Made by a program: the position numbers and the translations under genes
Assembly: GCA_001600175.1 (NCBI GenBank)
Contig: BCJC01000001.1
Location: 4,697,652-4,761,651, forward strand
Length of the DNA stretch: 64,000 bases
Reading direction: 5' to 3'
DNA from: Erythrobasidium yunnanense
Lineage: Eukaryota; Basidiomycota; Cystobasidiomycetes; Erythrobasidiales; Erythrobasidiaceae
Notes under the pieces: generated by a model
Seen by the model: only the letters and a program-made list of their open reading frames with translations
Told to the model about the DNA's origin: nothing
Database searches by the model: none
Part shown: positions 44,366 through 56,081 of the stretch, piece by piece
Position numbering within the stretch: position 1 is the first letter of the stretch
Layout of the letters: each line of letters starts with the position of its first letter

Positions 44366-45948
44366 TCAAGTATTGGAAGGCTGCTTGTTGATGATCTCTG
44401 CCAGGGCATCTCTCTCGTGCCAGAGGCTGTCAACCCAGTCTCCGTGCTGCTGCGTGACATCGAAGGGCCGATTGTAGGGCTGGCCTTCGATCTTATCATA
44501 GCGAGCGTGCAGTATATGAGGCACCCCCTCTTGTTCCTGTCTATACTGTGTGTACTCCGGGCGGTATGCCTCTCTATAGCTCTCCGGCCAATGCACGAAA
44601 ACTTGCTCGACTGCATCAACTCGGTGTAGACATTTGCTGTTCCATTCTTGCTGAGATCTTCGAGTAGGTAGCTTCGATCCGAGGGTGTTGAGCAGAGGCG
44701 GCGGAGTATCATATACATCTCCTTCGAATAAAGGAGGTCCTCGAATGTCCGTCCGGCCAATACAGATAGACGAGTTGGTGTGAGCGTCAACGAAGTTGCT
44801 AATAGCGGTCCTGGAGGCGTTAAGCGAGGAAGGCATGAAGAATTCGTCTAGGTCGATGAAGGCTAGCCATTCGGTTGGATTCGTGTGCTTCGAGCGGGCG
44901 AGGCAGTCCATGTAGTAGGGAACCTGCGTTGGACACAATGTGAGTGTGGGAAGGAAGACTTTGCATGCAGGAGTCCTCACCTGATCTGCGTATGCACCTT
45001 CTTGATGCATATACTGTGTCGGCTGGAACTCGTTGTCTAGGAGGTTAGGAGCAAGTCCCCAGGTATCTTTGACACGCAGATTCTTGTTCCACACAGCTAT
45101 CCAATTCTGTAGCCTGCTTGTTGGCTCGCGCGTATACCAATGAATTGTTGCAAACCCTAGTCTCGCATGGTGGATCCTCCATTCCAGAAGGCGAAGTATG
45201 TCTATATCACCGTATAGAGGAGACACGCATATGCCCAATTTTGCTCGCGAAGAGGGTATCGCAGCTGTCTCTAGCTTGATTTCTTGTTGGAAAGGCGCGC
45301 GGGCATCAAGAAGATCCATTCGGAGCTCGAAGGACGGAAGATGAGCTGCTGCATATGTAGGAGGAATTGAGCATCGATAAAGCAGAGCTCGTGGCCGATC
45401 TGCCGTTTTGGAACGGCTGGCCTCGGTAAGTGAACCGTCAGGAAAGCGGCACTCGCTTGATGTTATGACATTGTCGAGGATAGCTGAGAATGTCTGGGCA
45501 CGATTGCTTGTGTCGGCTGGAGCAAGCTTATGAGATAGATCTTGTACGCAGCGGAAAGTTGTTAGAATGACCTACAAGGTATGAAAGCCAGTATCTCGAT
45601 CACACTCTCATTGCCTACGTTGAGCACGTTTGCATGCAGAAAGTTCCACTGCAGCACTCCATATGGTTCGGGCAGACGCGTTCGCTGTAACGTGTCGTTG
45701 TAGATGGCTATCGGGCCATGGAGGGCAGCATCCTGTGTACTGCCGAGCGCTTTCGTGTCTATAGACGGTCTACGCTTGTAATAAATGAGGAAGAAGCCCG
45801 TTATGCAGAGGACCGCCAAAAGAGCATTTCGGACGAGTCTTGCGCGTGAAGGCTTTGGTAATCTTTGCTTGTGGAGGCTAGACGATGCTTGATTCCACGA
45901 TTTCAGTTTGTTGCTGCGACTGTCAATACGTTCTTTGGTCCATCGCAT
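44366..45948 (-). CDS. GT92-family (DUF23) glycosyltransferase, type II membrane protein
   Basis: Golgi-type glycosyltransferase-like protein. The short cytosolic tail (MRWTKERIDSRSNKLKSWNQ...) is followed by one signal anchor, NALLAVLCITGFFLIYY. The luminal part includes GVLQWNFLHANVLNVGNESV, IEILAFIP, AILDNVITSSECRFPDG, DRPRALLYRCSIPP and AKLGICVSPLYGDIDILRLL. Next are EWRIHHARLGFATIHWYTRE, VPYYMDCLARSKHTNPTEWL and the catalytic-type AFIDLDEFFMP (DxD in DLDEF). WNSKCLHRVDAVEQVFVHWP, RPEYTQYRQEQEGVPHILHA follow, with C-terminal HERDALAEIINKQPSNT. The order C-V-x-P-x-Y/G-D, E-W, Q-x-x-x-x-D-C, IDxDEF is that of GT92/DUF23. The sugar and acceptor are unknown. The start is the first ATG after a stretch lacking one. 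Confidence 0.82.
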
Positions 45949-46171
45949 AACATCGGTCTCTGAAAGAAGTCGGTCTCTGGGCAAGCTTGGTTCAGAAGGC
46001 TAGACACTGGTAGGTGAAGGAGCAATAGCACAGGACTTGAATCATGGGTAAACCAGATGATGAGCCGCCAAAAGCATCTCGGAGATATACGTCCCTCTGC
46101 ACAACAGTATTCTCTGCAGGATCTAACGTGTCTGACCACACAGCTTCAGGCATAGCCTACATCTTGCAACT

Positions 46172-47730
46172 TCACCTCTTCTTGTACAAACACGGCTTCA
46201 GCAGCTTTGCTGACCGCTCCATCAAAGCCTCTTCGTCTGTCTCAGCATTGATCGCAGCGCCTTTCCTGACGACTTTAGCGAATTCGAAGATGACGAAGTG
46301 GGTATTTGAGTCGTCTTTGCTCTGTAGCTTGAAGCCGACTTGCTGGATCAGATCGATGAAGCCTGGAATATCGGAGAAGCGGGAGGAGACTTCTGCTATA
46401 CGAAGCTTGCCGCTGATGAAGGGAAAGCAATGCGAAAAGAGAATATTAGCAAAGCTACGAACCAGGACAATGAGAGGTAGACTAACCCGCTCTTGAGTAT
46501 CCGCCTTGACTCCTTGATCATGTTGATCCAGTCATGTCCCATCAAACTGAGACAGCAGACTACTACATCCACCACCGCTCCTTCTGATTCATTGCCCATC
46601 GAAGTATCTGAGCCAGGCAGCGGGACGTGTTTCGTACATTGCGCCTCCACGATCCACGGATTCGCTGCTATCAGATCGAAAGAAAGGACGGTGAAGCCTT
46701 GAGCTGAGAGCGTCTTCGCAAGCTGCGCATCACCGCAGCCTAGATCGGCTATGATGGGTCGAGATGGACTGGAAAGGAAAGCATTGATGAACAGCTGGAT
46801 CGGCTGGGAAGGCCAAGATGCAGCTTGGGAGCGGAAGCCAGAGTGGTACTGCCGGACGCAGGCACGCAAATAATTAAGAAGGTTCGTAAGAATATCCTAG
46901 TGTGGTCTTACCTCCTCGAACATTGAAGGATCCTCCTTGATGAGCTCATGGGCGTTCTCGCCCGAAGTGGTATACTGCGTTCGCACTCGTTAGACATCGA
47001 TCTTGTCCTATGCGGTGAAGTATTAACAGCTTACCAGCTGCTCGTTGATCCATCGAAACCTCGCGCCTCCCAACTTCTTCTGCAGACCTTTCTGCAAGTT
47101 CGTCAAGCCTGATGGTTGCGAGCTGCCATCCGTCTTGCTGCTTGCTGAATTATCGATGGTCTTGGCAGATTGGTCCAGCAGCGGTTTCACAGGGCTCTCA
47201 GCAGAAACAGCAGAACCGCCTTTCGCGAGGTTTGTGCTTTGCTGCGCCGCTTTCTTGCGTTGTCTTTCTTCTCTCTTTGCCAGAGCTGCTGCATCAGGGA
47301 TGTAAGGCTCTTTCTCTGGCTTTGCTATTTTCTGCTTCTTGTGCTTTGGCTGCTTCTGCGCAACAGCTTTGACAGAGGTTGTTGCATCTTCATTCTCCTT
47401 GGAAGATTCTTGAGGCTCCTGCATCGATACGTCCGCGGCCTTTGCTGTTTCATCGTTCTTTGCATTCTGGTTTGGCTTTGCTGTGCCCTTTCCTTTCGAA
47501 TTTCTGCTGCTTCCATTCCCACCTTCCTGCAACTTCTTCATGAGCTTCTCAAGATTGACATGGCTCTGTTCGCCATGCGTTGCGCTCTGAGAAGACGTCT
47601 CTCCTTCAGCTGCTGGCCCCGATGTGCTTGGCCTTTTGCGTTTCCTGGCTGCAGCTATCGACGATGCAGACGATGACTCTGCAATAGGAGCATGCGAATC
47701 GACTGCGAAACCAGTCTGGAAGAGAGACAT
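46172..47730 (-). CDS. RRP8: Ribosomal RNA-processing methyltransferase RRP8
   Basis: RRP8 makes m1A in 25S/28S rRNA in the nucleolus. The N-terminal 200 residues are Lys/Ser/Gln-rich with nuclear signals (AARKRKRPSTSG, QKQPKHKKQKIAKPEK). The catalytic region begins LQKGLQKKLGGARFRWINEQ, LY, then ENAHELIKEDPSMFEE and YHSGFRSQAASWPSQPIQLF, the RRP8 signature. The SAM fold follows: IIADLGCGDAQLAKTL, VLSFDLIAANPWIVEAQ, VVDVVVCCLSLMGHDWINMI (motif IV) and KESRRILKSG. After one more intron come GKLRIAEVSSRFSDIPGFID, LIQQVGFKLQSKDDSNTHFV and a C-terminal LLKPCLYKKR. Three introns. Confidence 0.95.
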
Positions 47731-47990
47731 CGCAAACGATCAAAGTGCAATTGTGCAGAGCACAAAGCGCGATTTGTGCAGCACTTCAAATATTTCTGGC
47801 GATATGCATATTGATCCAACGTGGTTTACATTCTACCGCGTTCTGAGAGCATATCGTCACTTCAGTACTTCTCCACTTTGTCGGCATCTTCCAATCTAAG
47901 ATAGCATTAACCCCTACAGCGCCCGCCCACATTCGCGAATACTGCAGTTAATCCTTTCCATGATACAGACTGGATGACTCCTCCCATAGA

Positions 47991-49123
47991 TCACCCGCGC
48001 GATACGGCTGCCCTGCAAAACAGGAATCCCACGCTACATAGCAGCTTCCCGCTTGCAGTAAGGATCAGAGCCGTCTCTGGCAGTGAATATCTGAACGCCA
48101 GCCCGCCAATTACACCGCCTGTTGATAACGTCAGCGAAGCCACGAATGTATCGCGCCTCCAGCGCCTCACCAAGGAAGAAAACGACTATGAATGCCAAGC
48201 GCTCGTCTCTAGCTTTGTTGTTCCCCGGAGCAGCGAGGATTTTGGGATCGCTGAAGAAGTCTGCCATCACGCCCGTCGCGACTTGTGTCGGTATATTGGG
48301 CGAGCTCTTCAACGCTTTCACGATCACAGCTTGAGATCCCATACTGAACGACTGTGGGGAAGTCTCGGATCAGCTATAATCGGGATCGTACTGTGAGCTG
48401 CATGAGCCTACCAGCAAAGAGATGGCTGCATATTCTGTCCTATCGTCGTGATAATGCAATACGTGACCGTAGAAGAGGCCAGCGCATAGGTACGCAAGGA
48501 GTGCTTGGAACAGGAACTCCAGCGAGAGAAAGCCACGCGTTCTCGCTCCAAAGCGCCTGATCATGAGACCGCTGGGCAAGGATGTCAACAGTGTGAAACT
48601 AGCTCCGGTTGAAGAGAGCCAAACGCACGCATACGCAGAACCGAGCCATGAAGAGACGAGAGATATAGAACAGTGGATTGGGTAGACGAGCTCTGGAAAG
48701 GATGGTCGCAGCTGCGCTGTCGCCAAAGCTAAGAGTATGATGTTGCCAGTCTTTGCAGAGTCAGGATTGTGTCAGACAAGATGGACTCGAGTCTGGCCAT
48801 AACGCTGCTACTCACATTGTTTGCAACGAAGACCTGCAGAAGTTATCAGCGCGAGCCATCTCTACACAGCAATCTGGAATGCGCGTGCAGAAAGGGTGGG
48901 TATGCTATACACATCGATGCCTAGAACGGATTATCAGCAAGGGAATGGCGACAGGCAACAGCGCCTTACTAGCAGATGCAAAGGATAGAGAGAGAAGGAT
49001 AGGTAGATATGCTTTTGGCGGCAGTGCGACTTCCTCGCTCAGGGCAGCACAAACAGACGAGGCAGCGCCAGTAGGCGGCAGCGCCTTCTCCTCAGACTCG
49101 ACAGACGCAGAGTCGGGAGGCAT
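47991..49123 (-). CDS. DUF1275 (YoaK-like) membrane protein
   Basis: Six-helix membrane protein of the DUF1275 family, common in bacteria and found in many fungi; function unknown. Splicing yields MPPDSASVESEEKALPPTGA, YLPILLSLSFASASIDVYSI, then VFVANNTGNIILLALATAQL, the family's F-V-x-N-x-T-G-N box. SISLVSSWLGSAYACVWLSS, RRFGARTRGFLSLEFLFQAL, LAYLCAGLFYGHVL and SMGSQAVIVKALKSSPNIPT follow. Then come QVATGVMADFFSDPKILAAP (TxVxTGxxxDxxxD box), RDERLAFIVVFFLGGVIGGL and AFRYSLPETALILTASGKLL. The donor gtgagg after FFLG restores the last two helices, which no single frame contains. Five introns. Confidence 0.85.
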
Positions 49124-49442
49124 GAGCGTGTATCTTGCAGGGTTGGAGGATTCACACGGTCTGAAGCGGCCGATCTCGATATGTAGTAGTAATCACTGCT
49201 CTGCCGGACGCTTGCGTCGAGCAGCACCTGTAAGCACTGAGCAGCAGCAAGCAGAAGACAAACAAAAGGTCAATGCTTGCTGATGATTGTCGCACGCCTA
49301 AGTGATCTCCGCCGCATTTCCGGCCCCACACAGGTTACATATCATCGCCGAGTGTCCGACGTCGACAGCTCATAAATAGCTCCTAAGGCAGTCTTCGCAG
49401 CTCTTCTTCTGCTCAAACAGTAACGACACACAATCAACCACC

Positions 49443-50831
49443 ATGTCTGTCCCATCGAAATGCAAAGCTGCAGTCGTCAAGAAAGCCGGTGCTCCATTCG
49501 AAATTGTCGAGATTGACGTTCCGATACCCAAAGCTGGCGAGGTCCTCATCAAGGTTCGTCACCGACTTCAGCAAAGCAGCGCAGACAGCTTTCTGATAGT
49601 CAAGCCTTACAGCTCCTTGCTTGTGGGGTTTGTCATAGCGATGATATGGTTGTCCACAAAGCGATGCCCAACATGACCGAACAACCCGGTCATGAAAGTA
49701 CGCTTCCTCGAGTTCGCAGCACTCGCACTTTGGCAACATGCTGACCCTCCTTTCTGCTTTCAACTCTCTCAATCTACGTTTCCGCCCTCTCCTCCCTCTT
49801 TGCTCTCTCCTCAATCGTTTCTTCCTTATTAGTCATCGGAAAGATTGTCAAACTAGGCGAGAACGAGTCCCACTGGAAGGAAGGACAGGTTGTCGGTGGA
49901 GTACGCTAACTTTGAATTCGAGTCTAGAGAAGATTCGCTGACAATAATTGCTACACGTAGGCCTGGCATGGTGGTCACTGCTTCACCTGCAAGAACTGCC
50001 GCCGTGGAGACTTTGCGACATGCGAGAATCAAGCTGTGAATGGTATCTCGAAGGCAGGAGGATATGCCGAATATGTGATCCTTCGAAGCGAAGCGGTCAT
50101 TCCCATCCCAGACGGTATGGATCCAGCCGAGGCATGCCCTCTCCTCTGCGCCGGCATCACTGTGTTCAACTCGATCCGAAACATGGACAAACTACACCCT
50201 GGCGATCTTGTGGGCATACAAGGTATTGGAGGATTGGGACATCTCGCCATTCAATTCGCCTCGAAGATGGGGTACAGAGTAGCAGCTCTGTCAAGTTCAG
50301 ATTCCAAGAAGGACCTCGCTATCGAGCTGGGAGCACATGATTATCTAGATGGATCCAAAGTCGATCAAGCTGAGGAGCTTAACAAGCTTGGAGGCGCAAA
50401 GGTTATTGTCTGCACGGCGCCAAATCCAGAGGTCATCAACAAACTTGTTCCCGGTCTGGGAGTAGATGGAACACTGCTCGTTCTGGCTGCTATGCCAGAA
50501 CCCATCTCCGTTTCGTCCAGTAAGCCGAGCAGTTTTCTCTCGTCCTTGCTCGGAGAGCTGACCAGTTGGCATATGACAGTCGCAATGATTCAAAAACGTC
50601 TTTCTGTTCGCGGATGGCCTGCTGGATCACCTCGAGATGCCGAAGACACGCTTGCATTCGCAAAGCTGCACGGAGGTAAGTGACTTGTATTTACGTCGGA
50701 GGCTTAGTATTGACATACAGTCGTGTACAGTCAAGTGCCGCATCGAGAAGTACAAGCTTGAAGACGTCAACAAGGGTTTCGAGGGCATGATGAACGGCAA
50801 AGCTAGATTCAGAAATGTTCTTGTCTTCTGA
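49443..50831 (+). CDS. Zinc-dependent alcohol dehydrogenase
   Basis: Medium-chain ADH of the class that includes fungal Adh1-like and cinnamyl-alcohol-type enzymes. MSVPSKCKAAVVKKAGAPFE, IVEIDVPIPKAGEVLIK joins LLACGVCHSDDMVVHKAMPN, MTEQPGHE, VIGKIVKLGENESHWKEGQV and VGGAWHGGHCFTCKNCRRGD, FATCENQAVNG. Catalytic zinc ligands are the Cys of CGVCH and the GHE pair; the structural-zinc cluster CFTCKNCRRGDFATC has four Cys. The nucleotide loop is GIQGIGGLGHLAIQFA. After an intron near 50674-50730 the C-terminus reads VKCRIEKYKLEDVNKGFEGM and ends FRNVLVF. Four or five introns. The start sits in CCACCATGTC, a strong context. Substrate not decidable. Confidence 0.9.
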
Positions 50832-51439
50832 TTAGACAAGCGATATCTGTCATGCTTAGATGTATGTCCCAGCATCAAGTTCGTAGCGATATATGTAAGA
50901 AACGTCAAATTTTCCAAGCACTTTACGCGCGAGGCATAATAGTCGCCGCGAACAATTAGCCGGGACGCCAAGAAAGGCTGAGAAAGCTGAGGCGTCCCTG
51001 GAACGGATCGCCGTATCAGCGCATTGCTATCATGAATCATGAAGAGAGGCTACATCAAGGTACTCCACTGACGTCTGTCAGCGGTCCTGGTATGATATGC
51101 TAGCACTAAGACTCTTCGATCCCCGCTGTCGACAGCTCCTCAGCCCTATTTTATTTGTGTTCAAACCTCTGAATCGGACTTTATTTTTGATTTGTGCCTC
51201 CCACTAGCCTTGGCAGGATGGCCAAGACTTCGGAAAGCGTCACCGCTCCTCCCTGTTGAGGGCGAAATGGATGATATGAACCTCGCTATCGATGACAAGG
51301 ACAAGGCTTTACTCCTGATTACTCACTTGCGAAATTCTCGAGAAGAAAGCAAGCAGAAGCCGGGCCTGAAAGATATCCTTATACCATCAAGACTTACGAC
51401 GATAGCAAACAGTACATCAGATCGCAACGATAGCCCGCC
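50832..51439. other. Intergenic, 608 bases, upstream of the cation ATPase
   Basis: 3' flank of the ADH gene and promoter of the ATPase. A 121-codon plus-strand frame (51192-51557) overlaps the ATPase start in another frame and encodes MDDMNLAIDDKDKALLLITH from an internal ATG at 51268. If transcribed, this ATG would be an overlapping upstream ORF that could restrain ATPase translation. Confidence 0.45.
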
Positions 51440-54400
51440 ATGGAGAATGCGATGGCCAGCAAAGAAGACACAAAGCGGAGCGATGGCTCATCTACGCCTG
51501 CCGCACCAGATTGGCTCCCGGCTCCCCCTCACACCCTGGACGCTGAAGCGTGCTTGAAGACGTTCAAAGTCAGCGCGAGAAAAGGTCTCTCGGAGAGCCA
51601 AGTTGCCGAATACAAATCGACCTTTGGTCCCAATAAGCTGAAGGGTGAGGTCGGCAAACCGTCAGAGAGCAAGTTGTCTGGACTAACGCCCTGATCTCTG
51701 CAGAAACTCCGCCTCCGACCTTCTGGGGCATTCTCTTGCGAAACACTTTGAATGGTACGGTTTCCTTCGATCGAGAGTGGACAGAGAAGAGTACTGATAG
51801 GTATGATAGCCATGACAATGGTACTCATCGCCGCAATGGCAGTCAGTGAGTTTGAGGCAACTTAAGCGCAATGATAGCCAAAGCTTGGGTTTCTGACAAG
51901 ATCTCCTCCTCCTATCTCTTTCTTCTGTTCCTGCTTCTTGGCACCCCACGTGATCTCATTTGTGCGACGTAATCAGGTTTCGGGACGCAAGACTACATCT
52001 CTGGAGGCGTCATCGCAGCCCTTGTAGTGCTTAACGTAGCAGTAGGGACCATCAACGAGTACAAGGCCGAAATGGCAAGCCAGAGAATTGCACAGCTTTG
52101 AAGCGCAAAAATACTGACATTTTGGACTCTAAAGACTGTTGCTGCTCTAGAAGCTGTTGGATCGCCGGTCGCAGTCGTTATCAGACAGAAGGCGAATTCG
52201 AAGAGCGAAGATGGAAGCACCCAAACGATTAAGACCGACGAGGTCGTGCCGTGAGTCCTTTCCGTAATCATGGTCGTGCAGAGATGCTAAAACCCCTCTC
52301 TAACACAGCGGTGATATTGTACTCATCAAGATTGGAGATGTGGTCCCTGCAGACTGCAGACTTATCCCTGAACACCTTTCTGGGATCGAGTGCGATGAGG
52401 CCCTCCTCACAGGAGAGTCTCTACCAAGTGTAAAGCAAGGCGAACCAATCGAGGATCCCAATTGCCGTAAGCCTCTACTCACCATCTGTATCCCTGGAAG
52501 CGGTGTTTGTGACTAACGACATTTCGGATCTGCAGCCGTTGGAGATCGACTATGCATGGTGTACTCAGGCTCTCAAGTCGTCAAAGGCAGAGCGAGAGCA
52601 GTCTGCGTGGCTACGGGAATGAAGACTGAACTAGGCAAGATCTCGGAAGCTATGGGTCGCAAAGAAACAAATAACAGGAAAGGCTTTGCAAAGACCTGGC
52701 ATAAGATCAAGGTCTTCCTGGGTCTGGCTGAAACCACACCGCTACAAGTCAAGTGAGTCGCGCTTAGCTTCGCTTGGGTGTCCACACAAGCTGATCTAAT
52801 CGGCGCCTCCTCCCCGCTCTAGGCTCAATACTCTTGCTTATATTCTCTTTGGAGTCGCGTGTCTGTTGGCTGTTATCGTCGTAGCATCGACTGGATTCCA
52901 GAACGTCCCGTTGACAATTGGTACGTTTCGAGAAGCTTCTGACTGCTCGGGCTTCAGCGCTGATATTGGCTTTGATTGCCTCAGCTACCTACGCCGTCGC
53001 TGCTGCTGTCTCCCTTCTACCTGCCAGTTTGCCTGCAGTAGTGGCTTTGTCCTTGGCTACCGCTTCCAAGACTCTCGCAGCCAGCAATGCTCTTGTCAGA
53101 CGGATGGATGCTATCGAAACACTCTCCGCGGTCACCGATGTGTGCTCCGACAAGACTGGTACAATCACCTTGGGCAAGATGGTCATGCAAAAGGCATGGA
53201 TTCCCGCAACATTTTCACGGATGGACTCAGAAGCGAAGGTCACTGTTGATACTACGGAAGGTCAAATGTACGCGGTCGAGACAGGTTCCGATCCCTACTA
53301 CCCAAGAGGAAGAGTCATGGCTATCGGGCCTAACGAAAGCGGACAAGTTTTTGGAGATGACGATGATGACACAGACCCTGAGAGAGACGAGGACCTGGTT
53401 GATAAGGATAGCATTGAACCGCCTCTCAGAGACTTCACCCTCTGCGCGTCACTGTGCAACTCTGCGACTGTACAGAGATCGCACAACAAGGAGGACGAGG
53501 GTAAAGGTAGATGGGAAGCCCATGGTGATGCTACTGAAGTAGCTTTGCAAGTGGTGAGTCTATACGGTACTTCACGCAGTCCTGAACAACTTCACTGACT
53601 ATCCTGATGTCTCAAGTACGCTTACAAAGTCGGTCACGGTCGACCTCATCTTACGCACCGCCCCAATCTCAATCGTCAAGATACAGTGGAGAGCGTTCGT
53701 GTGCCTAAGACCAAAACTCAAGGCCACTACGAACAGCTCATCGAACATCCTTTCGATTCTGGAATCAAGAGAATGACTGTCGCTTATACTTACCATGCTG
53801 CTGAGGGCGCTCAGCACACCGATGAATCGCATGTCATGGTATTCATTAAGGGAGCATACGTGAGTAGAGTAGCGTGGCGGGTGGTGGAGTCTGCTGACAG
53901 GTTTTGATTGCGCAGGAACGAGTCTTCGAGCGATGCACCCATATCCTGACTGGCGAAGCCAGCGTTCCCATCACAGCTGAGCACAAGCAAGCTATCCAAA
54001 AGCAATACGACAATTTGGCGGGTCAAGGTTTACGAGTCCTGACACTATGCGGCAAGAGAATGGGTCTTGATCAAAGAGAAGAGGTCGTCAACATGGAACG
54101 TGATGCACTCGAGCAAGAAATGTGCTTCTTTGGTCTTGCAGGAATCTACGATCCTCCTCGCCCTGAATCCGCTGCTGCTGTGGCAGACTGCCATCAAGCT
54201 TCTATCACCCCTCGAATGTTGACCGGAGACCATCTGGCAACTGCTACAGCCATCGCCCAGCTTGTAGGCATCATCGGAAAGGACTTCCCAAAATCGGCCG
54301 TCATGACTGGACCTCAATTCGATGCTCTGAGTGAAGACGATATCGACAGGCTAGATCAACTACCAAGAGTCGTGGCTCGATGTGCACCGGAAACCAAAGT

Positions 54401-55750
54401 AAGAATGGTAGAAGCTCTCCATCGTCGCAGCAGAATGTGTGTCATGACGGGAGATGGTGTCAATGATGCCCCTTCGCTCAAGCGAGCAGACGGTAAGCGT
54501 GTTCCACATCTAGAATCCCGGTGAATGCTAATAGACCATCCCCAGTCGGTGTCGCTATGGGTATGAACGGATCTGATGTCGCAAAGCAAAGTGCCGAAAT
54601 CGTATTGGCGGACGACAACTTTTCCACCATCATCACTGCTATTCGAAAAGGCCGTGGTATCTTCTACAATCTCAAGAAATTCATGCTCTACTTGCTTTCT
54701 GGCAATCTGGCCGAAGTGCTGGTCATGATGATCGGTCTAGCCTTCATCGATACAAATGGCGAGAGTACATTCCCCATCTCGCCTGTCGGAGCTCTGTGGA
54801 TCAACACCCTCGCAGCTGGACCTCCAGCTCTGGCTCTTGGATTGGAACCGACCCCTACAGACGCAATGGACAGAGGTCCCGATGAGTTCAAGAACATCTT
54901 TACACCTTTGTGGTATCTCGATTTGGTCGTTTACGGTTTGATCATGGCCGGTCTGGCATTGGCTAACTTTGCACTCACGATGTGGGGCTACGTAAGTTCG
55001 GCATACAAGCTTTACATTCAAAGCTGAAATGTTTCGTCTTCAGTTCGACGGCTATCTTGGCTACGGATGTAACGAGAGGCTCGACAGTTCAGTATGCTAC
55101 AACACCGGCCAAGCTCGTGGTGCTTGCTTTGCGTCCTTCATGATGGTGCTCATGGGTAAGCCTGATAGCCTTTGACCTCGCGCCTGTTGCTGAGCTATAC
55201 ACCGCAAATCAGTTCACGCTCTTACATGCAAACACGACACAAAGTCTGTTTTCCAAATGAAGCTTTGGGACAACAAGACCCTGCTAGTCTCCGTGGTCGT
55301 CATCATTTTGAGCGTATTCCCTATTATCTACATTGTGAGTCAGCTTAGATTGCTTAGCCGAGCACATTGCTGACCGGGGTCCTTCAACAGCCCGTCATCA
55401 ATACCGATGTCTTCTTGCTTGGCGATCTGCATTGGGAATGGGGCATGTAAGCAGTAGAGCAACTTGTCTGACAGGCTTGTTACTAAATGACATGGCATCA
55501 CAGGGTATTCGCAAGTCAGATTGTCTATCTTGCATTGTAAGTAAAGGAGAGAGCTCTTAGTTTTTTTCGCGTACTAATGCATTCTCTGTTCGATAGGGCC
55601 GAGTTGTACAAAGTAGTACGTCGTCATTTTGAACGAAAGCATCAACGCGAGCGTCTAGCTCTTATGGAGCAAGGCGATCAGCCGAGTGCAGCGCTAGAAG
55701 CGCAACACGAGAAGAACAAGGTCACGAACAAGGGAGAGAAGGCAGTATAG
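51440..55750 (+). CDS. ENA1: ENA-type P-type cation (Na+/K+) ATPase
   Basis: P-type (IID) ATPase that pumps Na+/K+ out of the cell and gives salt and alkaline-pH tolerance in fungi. Domain order: cytosolic N-terminus (MENAMASKEDTKRSDG), LSESQVAEYKSTFGPNKLKG, first helices LRNTLNAMTMVLIAAM and GGVIAALVVLNVAVGTINEY. The actuator carries IECDEALLTGESLPSVKQGE (TGES). Next is helix 4, AVSLLPASLPAVVALSLATA, and the phosphorylation site VCSDKTGTITLGKM. The nucleotide-binding part includes FIKGAYERVFERCTHIL, FGLAGIYDPPRPESAAAVAD, RMLTGDHLATATAIAQLVGI and RSRMCVMTGDGVNDAPSLKR. The C-terminal helices are EVLVMMIGLAFIDTNGEST, PVGALWINTLAAGPPALALG, LVVYGLIMAGLALANFALTM and VSVVVIILSVFPIIYI. About eleven introns. 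The long loop with ...GDDDDDTDPERDEDLVD is typical of ENA pumps. ENA1 is a name by homology. Confidence 0.93.
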
Positions 55751-56081
55751 ATATCGTGTTGAATGCAGCCCAGGAAACCGTACATAGTCTGCAATTCCTG
55801 TGTAAAATAGAAGCTACACCTTGTGTACAGCTCTGATGTAGCAAAGGCATGTCAAACGCCCTTCTAATCGTGTACATCTTATCATGCACGTAATGAAAGC
55901 AAGCGAATGTTTGAAGACTCCTAAAACGTCTGCAGCTTCCTTGACATCAGGAAATTATTGGCTCTGCAAATACATTTACGACAGGACAGACTTCGAGGAC
56001 CTAAGATTGTTGACCGTATATACATGCACTAAGTGATTCGTCACAAGACTTTCGGTACTACGTCCCAAGACCGAAAACTGC
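55751..56081. other. Convergent 3' region, 331 bases
   Basis: Lies between the stop codons of the ATPase and BEM1. AT-richer than its neighbours and probably holds both polyadenylation regions. No gene seen. Confidence 0.5.

Noticed and set aside
44269-44790. 173-codon minus frame with many Ser
   Set aside because: Overlaps the GT92-like coding exon in another frame; the GT92 frame carries the DxD motif and conserved Cys.
46044-46496. 150-codon plus frame starting MGKPDDEPPKASRRYTSL
   Set aside because: It lies opposite the C-terminal exons of RRP8, which are well supported.
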